Positions 1 through 6,093 of a stretch of 7,389 nt of DNA are shown here, piece by piece (the first letter of the stretch is position 1; each line of letters starts with the position of its first letter). The notes under the pieces are model-generated. The model was not told where the DNA came from, did not search any database, and was given only the letters and a program-made list of their open reading frames with translations. A program made the translations under genes and the position numbers. The DNA is taken from NCBI GenBank assembly GCA_013330925.1, contig DUHJ01000173.1, positions 2,424-9,812 of the forward strand. Reading direction: 5' to 3'. The DNA comes from Candidatus Poseidoniaceae archaeon (lineage in GTDB: Archaea > Thermoplasmatota > Poseidoniia > Poseidoniales > Poseidoniaceae).

Positions 1-29
1 CTTCCTCGACCTCGACGGCACCATTCACC
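1..29 (+). repeat. Direct repeat, left copy (HAD motif I sequence)
   Basis: This copy starts CTTCCTCGACCTCGA and matches 1878-1906 in the same orientation, with mismatches only at bases 16, 25 and 26. The match may extend further left, outside the window. The two copies flank the whole HNH gene, an arrangement seen when an element inserts at a target and duplicates or regenerates part of it. Confidence 0.55.
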
Positions 30-133
30 GCTCTTCATGGCCCGAACCTTGCTGTTCTGAAGAAGACGGTATTCACTCAAGCCGTCGGATGTACGTCTTC
101 GAGCCCGACCCGTCGAACTCCACGCTGCCCTGA
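1..133 (+). pseudogene. Possible 5'-remnant of a HAD phosphatase gene, truncated
   Basis: A plus-strand frame enters from the left edge and reads FLDLDGTI, the HAD motif I (DxDGT), followed by H-R and then residues with no resemblance to any HAD protein, ending at a TGA at 131-133. The first 29 bases match 1878-1906 in the intact HAD phosphatase gene at about 26 of 29 positions, in the same codon phase. Homology stops at about base 30, where a NagD-like protein should continue with its motif II segment. The tail overlaps the 3' end of the HNH gene on the other strand and is probably not meaningful coding sequence. I infer a truncated HAD copy or the left edge of an insertion. The part upstream of the window is not visible, so it could also be the end of something else. 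Confidence 0.4.
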
Positions 134-1653
134 AAGGCGTGCTCGAGCATTTTCCGTGCCGTCCACGTCTTTGGAAACCCGAGCTCGATGCCAAGCCGCT
201 TGAGGGACAATTCGGAATCGTGTTGTTCCTGAACGGCGTTGGAGAGTTTCGTGAGCAAGCATGCCTCACCGATCTCGGGCAAATACGGCGTGACGGCGTC
301 CCGAAAGGCGTTGCCGGCCGAGGCGTGCTTTCCTTCCGTGGTCATTGGACTGGTTTTGACTGGGCGGGGTTCCGAGGGTTTCAATCGAACCTCGCCCTTG
401 CCCTCCTCGTCGGTTTGCACCTCAAGTTCAGATCCGAAGGCATCCTTGAGGATCTTCATCAGACCCCAGCTCTTCGGGTACCCGGCTTCTGTGGTGATGG
501 TTTTCGTCGACCGCTTTTCGGGGTCAGCATACTTGATTCGGCCCACCAACGTGGACATCGCCGCGAATTCTGTGGTGGAAAGGTGGGGAATGAAGAGCGA
601 TTTGACGATCTCCTGCCGTTTTTCGGTGGAGGCGCCTGACGTGTCGTTGGCGGGTTGATGCGGTGGTTCTGGGGGGCCGTCTGAGGTGGCGCCCCTCGAC
701 CAATACCGCACCGTGCCGTCATCGCGGTACGAGGCCTGGCCTGCCAGCAGGTCTTCGAGCAAGGTGTTCATCGATGTGGACTTCGCGCGCCCAAGGCTGA
801 GAAACAAGACGCGTAGCGAGCGATCAAAGGGGTCGCTCCGCTTCACCTGATTCCCTAGTTGAGCCTGCTTGATTTCCCCCTTGGCCGGAATTTGTTCAAA
901 GATCATGCTTCGGAGCTGAGCGACCGTGATGTCTGGCACCTCTTCGACGGGGTCCGGAGCCGGTTGAGCCTCTTCGGTTGGGCGGGGTGCGGCCTGGGGC
1001 GCAGGCGAAGGGGCCGTTCGCGTTCGGTCGCGATCCTGTGCTGAACCACGGAACCATCCACGCCAATCAAAGGAGAACAGTCCGCGGGAGCGGTTCGGCG
1101 CATCGCGGGGCCGGGGTCGGGGTGTGTTGGCGCCACCAGAGGACGGAACGGCCAGCGTTGTGTTTGAGGCACGTGCAAACCATCTGGTTCCGGTTCGCTC
1201 CCGTTCCCTGCCCCCGGAGGCCAGTCGGAGGAACTCCCGATGAACGGACGGTACGTTGGCTCCACGAGCATGGCCGTAGTCCACGGTGACGAAATTCCAA
1301 ATTACATAGGCTTCGATGCTGTTCCAAGCACCAATGGTGGGTTCGTTCCCCAGCAAGGAGACCTTGAGCTCGGCACGCGCCGAGTTGCAGATTTTACACA
1401 TCAGCATCTTGTTGTCAAGGGTATTCGAGCCTCCAAGATTGAGATCAAGAATGTGTTCGGTGTTGTAGTTGTTGCCGCTCAACAACGTGCCGCAGTGGAC
1501 ACAATCGATCTCGTATTCCACCATCTTGTTGCGCTTTTCCTTGGACAAAGCGTTGCCGTTGTTTGGCTTCTTCTTGGCCTGGACGTGGGCCTTGGCCACG
1601 GACAACTCGTTCTTGTAGACCAGACGAAGGTTCTCGAAGCTGAAGAAATCCAC
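73..1653 (-). CDS. HNH nuclease-domain protein with three C-terminal LOTUS/winged-helix-like repeats
   Basis: Predicted 526-residue protein. Residues 51-90 form an HNH/treble-clef module: CVHC (C51, C54), an E-H pair (H67), a D-N pair (N81), then CKICN (C86, C89, N90). The four cysteines should bind structural zinc and H67 should be catalytic. Residues ~148-240 are a low-complexity Pro/Arg/Ala linker. Three diverged ~75-residue units follow at ~242-318, 345-425 and 449-525. Each has a helical start, a short motif (LGRAKS, GYPKSW or GFPKTW), a helix rich in Leu/Ala/Phe, and a closing beta-hairpin rich in acidic residues and glycine. They resemble LOTUS/OST-HTH or other winged-helix nucleic-acid-binding modules; that name is my inference. 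The start is uncertain. GTG at 1653 has GAGGGTG six bases upstream, and a TATA-like TTTATTC lies further out (1722-1729). In-frame GTGs at 1662, 1701 and 1752 and an ATG at 1524 are alternatives. The family is unknown to me. A DNA-cutting, homing or defence role is possible. Confidence 0.75.
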   Translation of the reverse strand: MDFFSFENLRLVYKNELSVAKAHVQAKKKPNNGNALSKEKRNKMVEYEIDCVHCGTLLSGNNYNTEHILDLNLGGSNTLDNKMLMCKICNSARAELKVSLLGNEPTIGAWNSIEAYVIWNFVTVDYGHARGANVPSVHREFLRLASGGRERERTGTRWFARASNTTLAVPSSGGANTPRPRPRDAPNRSRGLFSFDWRGWFRGSAQDRDRTRTAPSPAPQAAPRPTEEAQPAPDPVEEVPDITVAQLRSMIFEQIPAKGEIKQAQLGNQVKRSDPFDRSLRVLFLSLGRAKSTSMNTLLEDLLAGQASYRDDGTVRYWSRGATSDGPPEPPHQPANDTSGASTEKRQEIVKSLFIPHLSTTEFAAMSTLVGRIKYADPEKRSTKTITTEAGYPKSWGLMKILKDAFGSELEVQTDEEGKGEVRLKPSEPRPVKTSPMTTEGKHASAGNAFRDAVTPYLPEIGEACLLTKLSNAVQEQHDSELSLKRLGIELGFPKTWTARKMLEHAFQGSVEFDGSGSKTYIRRLE

Positions 1654-1721
1654 CGTCTTCACCCTCGGCCGCTCGGCAGGGTGCGCCTCAACGCACCCCA
1701 CGTCGTGTTGTTCGGTGACAT

Positions 1722-1729
1722 CGAATAAA
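1722..1729 (-). promoter_or_regulatory. TATA-like element upstream of the HNH gene
   Basis: The minus strand reads TTTATTCG in an otherwise GC-rich stretch. An archaeal start about 25 nt downstream would fall near 1700, giving a short leader containing the GAGGGTG ribosome site ahead of GTG 1653. If the protein started at GTG 1752 instead, this element would lie inside the gene and bring in a TTA leucine codon, which is uncommon in this GC-rich DNA. That argues mildly for the downstream starts. Confidence 0.3.
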
Positions 1730-1805
1730 CCCAAGGCGAAGAATTCGCCCACGGCGCACGGTACATGGCCGACCAACCTGTGCGCGAGGGCTTCCTTCAG
1801 CGGCA

Positions 1806-1816
1806 GGGATATGTGG
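1806..1816 (+). promoter_or_regulatory. TATA-like element of the HAD phosphatase gene
   Basis: GGATATGTGG is centred about 25 bases before ATG 1837, the spacing expected when an archaeal transcript begins at or next to its start codon. No good ribosome-binding sequence precedes the ATG, consistent with a leaderless mRNA. The core ATAT is symmetric and could also serve the divergent HNH gene. It rests on position and base composition only. Confidence 0.35.
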
Positions 1817-1836
1817 CCGATGACAACACACGGACC

Positions 1837-2634
1837 ATGAGCGACGTGAACGCAAGCCTCGACGGCGTTGAAGCGGTCTTCCTCGACCTCGATGGCACCA
1901 TCTACCTCGGTGGCGACTTGATCCCTGGAGCGCTCGACTTCCTCGAACGGTGCCAAAGCAAGGGCGTCCGTCGTTACTTCCTCTCCAACAATTCCAGCCG
2001 ATCTGTGACGCAATACCACGCCAAGTTGGCCAACCTCGGCATCCCGTGCACGGAGGAGGACATCCTGCTTTCCACCCATGATCTGCTGGCTTGGCTGGCC
2101 GATGAGGGCGTCACGCGTACCTACGCCGTGGCCACCGAAGGCATGTGCGCCATGATGGAAGACGTAGGCATCTCCACACGGGACGAGGACCCGGAATACG
2201 TGGTCCTTGGTTACGACACCGAGATCACGTATGCCAAATTGGAAACCGCCAGCGTGCACCTCCACCGTGGCGTTCCGCTTGTGGCCAGCCACCCCGACAT
2301 GGTGTGCCCCTCACCGGACGGTGGCTTGCCCGACGTTGGGGCATACTTGGCCCTCTTCGAAGCCACGACGGGCGTCACACCCGACCACATTTGCGGCAAG
2401 CCAAACCCGGGCATGATCCTCCATGCGGTGGAAGCCCTCGGCTTGAGGCCAGACCAGTGCGCCATGGTCGGCGATCGCCTGTACACCGACATCGCCATGG
2501 CCAACCGTGCTGGCGTGGTCGGCGTGCTGGTGCTCTCTGGCGAGGCGACGGAGGACGACGTGGCGGCCCTCCCCGAAGACGCCCTCCAAACCCCCGACCT
2601 CGTCGTGGCGAGTGTGGACGACCTGTTGCGTTAA
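1837..2634 (+). CDS. HAD superfamily IIA (NagD/4-nitrophenylphosphatase-like) phosphatase
   Basis: Cytosolic phosphatase of 265 residues, the usual size for the NagD group. The four HAD motifs are complete: motif I LDLDGT with nucleophile D17 and acid/base D19; motif II FLSNNSS with S50; motif III lysine in GKPNP (K188); motif IV GDRLYTDI with metal ligands D213 and D218. The C2-type cap lies between motifs II and III (~residues 80-180). Relatives hydrolyse phosphoglycolate, sugar phosphates, nucleotides or p-nitrophenyl phosphate; the substrate here cannot be told. The ATG at 1837 is preferred over an in-frame ATG at 1765, because the family begins shortly before motif I and the extra 24 residues look like noncoding sequence. 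A lipoprotein gene follows 42 bp downstream on the same strand. DNA encoding motif I (1878-1906) is duplicated at the left end of the window, so the first ~14 codons may have come with the HNH cassette. Confidence 0.9.
   Translation: MSDVNASLDGVEAVFLDLDGTIYLGGDLIPGALDFLERCQSKGVRRYFLSNNSSRSVTQYHAKLANLGIPCTEEDILLSTHDLLAWLADEGVTRTYAVATEGMCAMMEDVGISTRDEDPEYVVLGYDTEITYAKLETASVHLHRGVPLVASHPDMVCPSPDGGLPDVGAYLALFEATTGVTPDHICGKPNPGMILHAVEALGLRPDQCAMVGDRLYTDIAMANRAGVVGVLVLSGEATEDDVAALPEDALQTPDLVVASVDDLLR
1878..1906 (+). repeat. Direct repeat, right copy (inside the HAD gene)
   Basis: It encodes FLDLDGTI, motif I of the intact phosphatase, and nearly matches bases 1-29, including 15 identical bases followed after one mismatch by eight more. 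The segment between the copies (about 30-1877) contains the full HNH gene, the divergent intergenic region and the first 14 codons of the HAD gene. Confidence 0.55.
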
Positions 2635-2653
2635 AGTCCACCAGTCTCCTTAA

Positions 2654-2658
2654 GGGAG
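2654..2658 (+). promoter_or_regulatory. Ribosome-binding site favouring an out-of-frame ATG
   Basis: GGGAG lies 8 bases before ATG 2667 and 18 bases before GTG 2677. The spacing suits the ATG, but that ATG is in the wrong frame for the lipoprotein. The site therefore raises a question about the start or about a one-base sequence error between 2667 and 2677. Confidence 0.4.
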
Positions 2659-2676
2659 CGCCGCGAATGAACCACC

Positions 2677-3405
2677 GTGCACCGCTTCCCCTTGCTGGTG
2701 CTGACGCTGTTGCTCGCTTCGAGTGCAGGGTGCCTGTCCAACGAACCGCTTGAATTTGACGTCACCCTCAGTTCGGAACAAGCGGCCGTGATCCAGACCT
2801 ACGTCGACGGAGTTTTGAGCGAAACCTCGGCGGCCGAAGTGGCGTTCAATTTCTCTGGAGCGCCAACCGCAACCACGTACACGTTGGCCGTTTCCGACGG
2901 CCGAGAACCGTTGACGGTCTCGGCCGAAGAGGGTGTGCTCGTGCCCCTTACGTTCGCTGCTCACGGGGTTCACAACGTGACCGCAACCGCCGAAGATGCC
3001 CAGGGGCGGAGCGCCAGCATGACCTTCTCGGTGCGCGTGAACCTTCACCTCGTTTGGACGGAGGAAGGGACCCAAGATCCCGGTGTGCTGAGTTTCGACC
3101 CATTGCCGGTCCATGGAGGGCCCTTCGCAGATTACATCACCATCGAATCGGTCGTCAGCAATCCTGACTTGATTGAGACCCTTGGCGGAGGGCGTGAGGT
3201 GGACGTCACGTGGCGCCTCATCGATCCGCTCGGCTTTACGTGCCAGCAGCACTCTGACGTGGTGCACGAAGGAGAGTCGGCGGCTTGGACCAGCTTGTAT
3301 TTCACGACGTACGAAGCCCATGATCTGACCGTGGACTACAACGAAGGGCAAGACGAAATCGACGTGCAGCACACCGTGGTGGTCATCTACGACCCGGCGC
3401 CATAG
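2677..3405 (+). CDS. Small lipoprotein with Ig-like (PKD-type) domains
   Basis: Predicted 242-residue exported protein anchored by a lipid. Residues 1-19 form a signal peptide: a basic start (H2, R3), a leucine-rich core at 5-14, and a lipobox ending SAGC with C19 as the lipidated cysteine. Residues ~25-108 look like an Ig/PKD-like beta-sandwich, with alternating hydrophobic strands ending in a motif like HNVTATAEDAQGRSAS. Residues ~110-240 form a second beta-rich domain with two cysteines missing a clear partner pattern. The protein is acidic overall, as expected for a saline habitat. Function is unknown; surface binding is a guess. The start is odd. GTG 2677 is the only start that puts the signal peptide in frame, but a better-placed ribosome site (GGGAG at 2654-2658) sits ahead of ATG 2667, which is one frame off and ends after 28 codons. 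It follows the phosphatase by 42 bp and could share its transcript. Confidence 0.8.
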   Translation: MHRFPLLVLTLLLASSAGCLSNEPLEFDVTLSSEQAAVIQTYVDGVLSETSAAEVAFNFSGAPTATTYTLAVSDGREPLTVSAEEGVLVPLTFAAHGVHNVTATAEDAQGRSASMTFSVRVNLHLVWTEEGTQDPGVLSFDPLPVHGGPFADYITIESVVSNPDLIETLGGGREVDVTWRLIDPLGFTCQQHSDVVHEGESAAWTSLYFTTYEAHDLTVDYNEGQDEIDVQHTVVVIYDPAP

Positions 3406-3419
3406 TGGGCTTCAGCCCA
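3406..3419. terminator. Short hairpin between convergent genes
   Basis: TGGGC-TTCA-GCCCA forms a perfect five-pair stem with a four-base loop in the gap between the lipoprotein stop (3403-3405) and the stop of the SAP/zinc-ribbon gene (3412-3414, in the loop). No clear T-run follows on either strand, so a terminator role is only suggested by the position. Confidence 0.25.
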
Positions 3420-4257
3420 TGGATCCGAGGGCCATCAGCGCCAAGATGAACAGGATCACCACGGCGATGGCCAAAACCACCGTCGCCACGACCAAGCTTC
3501 CACCAAACAACAAGGACACTGCACCGACCAAGCGCTGCACGGGTGAATCCCCCTCCACGACCGGTGCTGTGGCCTCCGTCCCGTCAGCACCGTAGGAGGC
3601 GTGGTGAGTGACCAAGGCCGGGGGGCGTATTGCCTGACCGAAGATTGGCAAACCGATGGCCAGAGGAACGAGCAAACAACAGGCCACACCCACGTAGTTC
3701 AGCGCCTCTGGATTCTCAATGAAGCCCCCACCGGTGCACGACATTTCCATCTCGCCCTCGTACTCGATTTCCTGACAATTCTCAGGATCGGGGCCGAGTT
3801 GTCCCATGCCGGCGAAGAAGACGATGACGGCGAGGATGCCAACGGCGATGCCTGCCATGTTGATCCGATGGGCGATGGTGCGGGTCGAAGCGTACTGCTC
3901 GGACAGGGCTTCCACGGGCCCCGTAGCGGGCGTGGCGCTGTCCATGTCCTGTTCTGACCCACACGTCGGGCATTGAAATCGGCCCTTGTGGGACGTGGGG
4001 AGGGACAGCCGTTGACCGCACGACGCGCACGTCACGTCAACGGTCCCCATGGGGACCGCGGTTGGAGCTGCTGCTTCGGGGGCAGACGTTGGCTCAACTG
4101 GGGGCAACACCGAGGAGGTGGGCGCCTCTTTGGAAGCGCCCGTTCCAGCAAGGCGTTCCAGAAGTTCGACCTTGCGGCCCGTCACCGGCAAACCTCGTGC
4201 CCGAAGCGCTTCCTTGAGTTCGGCCACCGTCATGGCCTCGGGGGCTTTCGATGCCAC
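3412..4257 (-). CDS. SAP-domain / zinc-ribbon multi-pass membrane protein
   Basis: Predicted 281-residue protein. Residues ~9-39 form a SAP motif (TVAELKEALRARGLP then KVELLERL), a helix-hairpin fold that normally binds DNA or RNA. A Pro/Ala/Ser linker follows. Residues 74-100 are a zinc ribbon with CxxC pairs C77/C80 and C96/C99. Membrane segments follow at ~134-152, ~187-209 and ~241-280, the last long enough for one or two passes. Between the first two is an acidic loop with cysteines at about 161 and 174 that may be outside the cell and disulfide-bonded. Start: GTG 4257 lies 13 bases after AGGTGA and gives VASKAPEAMTVAEL; ATG 4233 and a longer reading from ATG 4347 (which would overlap the divergent SemiSWEET start) are alternatives. 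Role unknown; coupling of nucleic-acid or protein binding to the membrane is inference. Confidence 0.82.
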   Translation of the reverse strand: MASKAPEAMTVAELKEALRARGLPVTGRKVELLERLAGTGASKEAPTSSVLPPVEPTSAPEAAAPTAVPMGTVDVTCASCGQRLSLPTSHKGRFQCPTCGSEQDMDSATPATGPVEALSEQYASTRTIAHRINMAGIAVGILAVIVFFAGMGQLGPDPENCQEIEYEGEMEMSCTGGGFIENPEALNYVGVACCLLVPLAIGLPIFGQAIRPPALVTHHASYGADGTEATAPVVEGDSPVQRLVGAVSLLFGGSLVVATVVLAIAVVILFILALMALGSMG

Positions 4258-4345
4258 GTTGCTCTCTCGCTCACCTGCCACATCAACGTGCCCCCGAAAC
4301 CGAAGTGGGGAGGGCTTGATGAGTGGGGAGTGTGGGCCTCGAAGC

Positions 4346-4612
4346 ATGGCGACATGGTGGGTTGAAGCCATCGGCCTTGTGGCCGGTGGATTGGGCATCG
4401 TCGCTTGGGTTCCTCAAATCCGGGAAGTATGGGTGCATGGTCGTCACGAGGGCATTTCCATCCCCACGTTTGGCCTCGTTTCGGTGGCCTTGCTCCTGTG
4501 GTTGGTGTACGGCCTCATCGTCGAAAGTCCCGCGATGATCATCGCCAACATCGCCACCTTGGTGGTGATCCTCGCCGTGGTGGTGGGCGTGGTCCGGTTA
4601 CGACGGAGTTGA
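4346..4612 (+). CDS. SemiSWEET sugar transporter (PQ-loop / MtN3-saliva family)
   Basis: Complete 88-residue membrane protein, the typical SemiSWEET size. It has three hydrophobic segments at ~6-26, 38-59 and 63-83. The PQ motif is in AWVPQI (P23, Q24) at the end of the first segment. W52 in the second segment and N68 in the third fall where the family has its sugar-contacting Trp and Asn. SemiSWEETs form homodimers that let mono- or disaccharides cross the cytoplasmic membrane down their gradient; the substrate here is not predictable. The start ATG 4346 begins directly before the first segment, as in the family. The frame extends further upstream but only as antisense to the SAP gene. It is divergent from that gene with an 88-bp gap and lacks a convincing TATA box. 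Its last 15 bases overlap the end of the convergent methyltransferase gene. Confidence 0.9.
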   Translation: MATWWVEAIGLVAGGLGIVAWVPQIREVWVHGRHEGISIPTFGLVSVALLLWLVYGLIVESPAMIIANIATLVVILAVVVGVVRLRRS

Positions 4613-5479
4613 GCCGGTCCTTGCTTTGACCATCTCAACGTACAGGCTCATCTGAGGTTGGGTTCGGTCCATGTCGGGGCCCTGCATGGCAGCAGAAACC
4701 GAACCACGGTGCTTGCTTTCGAGCACGTGTTCGAAACCTGCGTCGCGTCCAATTGGCTGAAGGCGCTTGAAATCCCAGCCGTTGATGTGCTCGCCGGGTA
4801 GATCGGGGTTGAATTCCAAACCGGACTTGAACTCCATCAGCAACGCATCATAGTCCCGTTCGCTGACGTCGAATGCGGGCATTGTGGTCTCGCCGGCATG
4901 CACGTAATGCCTCATCTTCACCGACGCCAATTCGCGGGTCAAGAAATCGGAAGGCGTCGCTTGTCCTTTGACGAGGTAGCGTGCATCGTGTTCGAATTGA
5001 TGGCGACGCCACGACCAAAAGTCGTTGTCGAACGAACTGACTTGGTACAGGTACCACGCGTCGGGGCACACGATCCGAAGCACGCCACCCGGTTTGAGCA
5101 CGCGAAACGCTTCGTGAATGAAGCGTTCCACGTGTTCAGTCTCGACGTGTTCAATGACGTGAGAGGCGTAGATGTTGTCCACTGTAACGTCCGCATACGG
5201 AAGTGGATCCGAACGGATGTCGTAGTGCACAAGGTGCTTGTTGGCCGGCTTGTTTCCGTGGTAGTACTCGCTGATATAGTCCAGCGAGATGAAACCTGGA
5301 AGGTGGTATTCGCCCGCCCCAACGTTGAGGTTGATGCCCTTACGAAAACGCGTTTCTGAGGCTCGAGAGCGGACGGTCAATTCGTAGCCCATGGCGTCCA
5401 ACGTCCACCGAACGAAACGGTACGGGGTGGACAAGAGGGCGGTGACGATTCCCAAACCTCGCCCACTCCAACGAAACAC
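4598..5479 (-). CDS. Class I SAM-dependent methyltransferase
   Basis: Cytosolic enzyme of 293 residues that should transfer a methyl group from S-adenosylmethionine. The Rossmann fold is clear: motif I LNVGAGEYHLPGF (51-63) with the SAM-ribose acidic residue D67, an acidic-containing segment near DPLPYAD (91-97), the HVIEHVE motif (107-113) common in this superfamily, and the FRVLKPGGVLRIVCPD stretch (125-140). This pattern fits the COG4627-type 'predicted methyltransferases' often found with cell-surface glycan genes; the substrate is unknown. Residues 1-40 include a hydrophobic, arginine-bearing segment that may associate with the membrane. The C-terminal ~110 residues form a family-specific cap. 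The start is GTG 5479, 25 bases after a strong AT-rich element, consistent with a leaderless message. Its last 15 bases overlap the convergent SemiSWEET gene. Confidence 0.88.
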   Translation of the reverse strand: MFRWSGRGLGIVTALLSTPYRFVRWTLDAMGYELTVRSRASETRFRKGINLNVGAGEYHLPGFISLDYISEYYHGNKPANKHLVHYDIRSDPLPYADVTVDNIYASHVIEHVETEHVERFIHEAFRVLKPGGVLRIVCPDAWYLYQVSSFDNDFWSWRRHQFEHDARYLVKGQATPSDFLTRELASVKMRHYVHAGETTMPAFDVSERDYDALLMEFKSGLEFNPDLPGEHINGWDFKRLQPIGRDAGFEHVLESKHRGSVSAAMQGPDMDRTQPQMSLYVEMVKARTGSTPS

Positions 5480-5498
5480 AACGAGGTGAACGGTGTGT

Positions 5499-5510
5499 GT
5501 AAATGTTTAC
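5499..5510 (-). promoter_or_regulatory. TATA-like inverted repeat before the methyltransferase gene
   Basis: GTAAATGTTTAC is the only AT-rich tract in the 74-bp gap between the SRPBCC stop and the methyltransferase start. Its centre is about 25 bases upstream of GTG 5479, so transcription should begin at or beside the start codon. The arms GTAAA/TTTAC are exact inverted repeats around two bases, so a regulator could also bind here. It implies that the methyltransferase has its own promoter rather than relying on the glutamine synthetase transcript. Confidence 0.5.
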
Positions 5511-5553
5511 GCGCGAGGAATTCGGACGACGTCTCAGCACCGCGGTGGGGGCA

Positions 5554-6093
5554 TCAGGCGGAGGTGGCGCGTCGAAGCACTTCCGTCTCGAGGTCCGCGA
5601 AGGCTTGCTCGATGCGCTCGGACAATTTGGCGTCAAGACGTGTTTGGAGGGCCTTCAGCAGCACGGGGGGGAGGTTGAGTTCAAGCGATGCGTGGCCCGA
5701 CACCCGCGTGGAATTGGGCCCTTCGGCCTCCACCCGATACACGCTGGTCATGGAGGTGATCGGCAAGCCGATGCTGCGGTACACGTCGATCTGCATCGAT
5801 GCCTTCGGCTCGTAAGCGACGATTTCCTCGAACACGGTTCGGCCTGGCATCAATTCGCATCCGCGTTGCGCCCCAATGCCGCCCGTCGGGCTTGCGTCTT
5901 CAGCCCATGACCGGTGGATGCTGCTGCTCCACCCGCCGACGTCGCTGAAGCCGTCCAACACCGCCCAGACCTCCGCAAGCGGATGGGGCACGGTGCGCGA
6001 GGCTTCCACGGTGAAGGGCACAAACGCGGCTTGCGTCGGTGCGCCATCAAGGTGCGGGTGGGCGGCTTCACCGGCCCACCGCGTCAATTTCAC
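5554..6093 (-). CDS. SRPBCC (START/polyketide-cyclase-like) family protein
   Basis: Predicted 179-residue soluble protein. From about residue 26 it has the SRPBCC signature: an opening strand PFTVEASRTV, a helix PLAEVWAVLDGFSDVGGW, several beta-strands (GRTVFEEIVAYEP, ASMQIDVYR, TSVYRVEA, STRVSGHASLEL), and a long C-terminal helix LLKALQTRLDAKLSERIEQAFADLE that closes a hydrophobic cavity. Members bind or act on lipids, aromatic or polyketide-like molecules; the ligand here is unknown. GTG 6093 overlaps the TGA of glutamine synthetase by four bases (GTGA), which suggests translational coupling and shared transcription. GTG 6021, just before the first strand, is an alternative start that would remove 24 atypical residues. 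A role linked to glutamine metabolism is not established by this position alone. Confidence 0.8.
   Translation of the reverse strand: MKLTRWAGEAAHPHLDGAPTQAAFVPFTVEASRTVPHPLAEVWAVLDGFSDVGGWSSSIHRSWAEDASPTGGIGAQRGCELMPGRTVFEEIVAYEPKASMQIDVYRSIGLPITSMTSVYRVEAEGPNSTRVSGHASLELNLPPVLLKALQTRLDAKLSERIEQAFADLETEVLRRATSA

Noticed and set aside
1240..1728. Plus-strand open frame of 162 codons
   Set aside because: Antisense to the HNH domain, whose spaced Cys and His residues are too specific to be chance.
1753..2292. Minus-strand continuation of the HNH reading frame (about 180 further codons) across the HAD gene
   Set aside because: It lies antisense to the complete, motif-bearing HAD phosphatase and has no recognisable protein pattern. 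It stays open only because of the GC-rich codon bias.
2145..2753. Second plus-strand frame of 202 codons inside the HAD and lipoprotein genes
   Set aside because: Arg/Pro-rich shadow of the HAD frame. Its end supplies the out-of-frame ATG 2667 discussed above, but nothing supports a protein.
2650..3372. Minus-strand open frame of 240 codons
   Set aside because: Antisense to the lipoprotein, which has a signal peptide and lipobox; no domain pattern on the other strand.
4258..4345. Promoters in the SAP/SemiSWEET divergent gap
   Set aside because: Only weak elements such as TTGATGA at about 4317-4323; no convincing TATA box on either strand.
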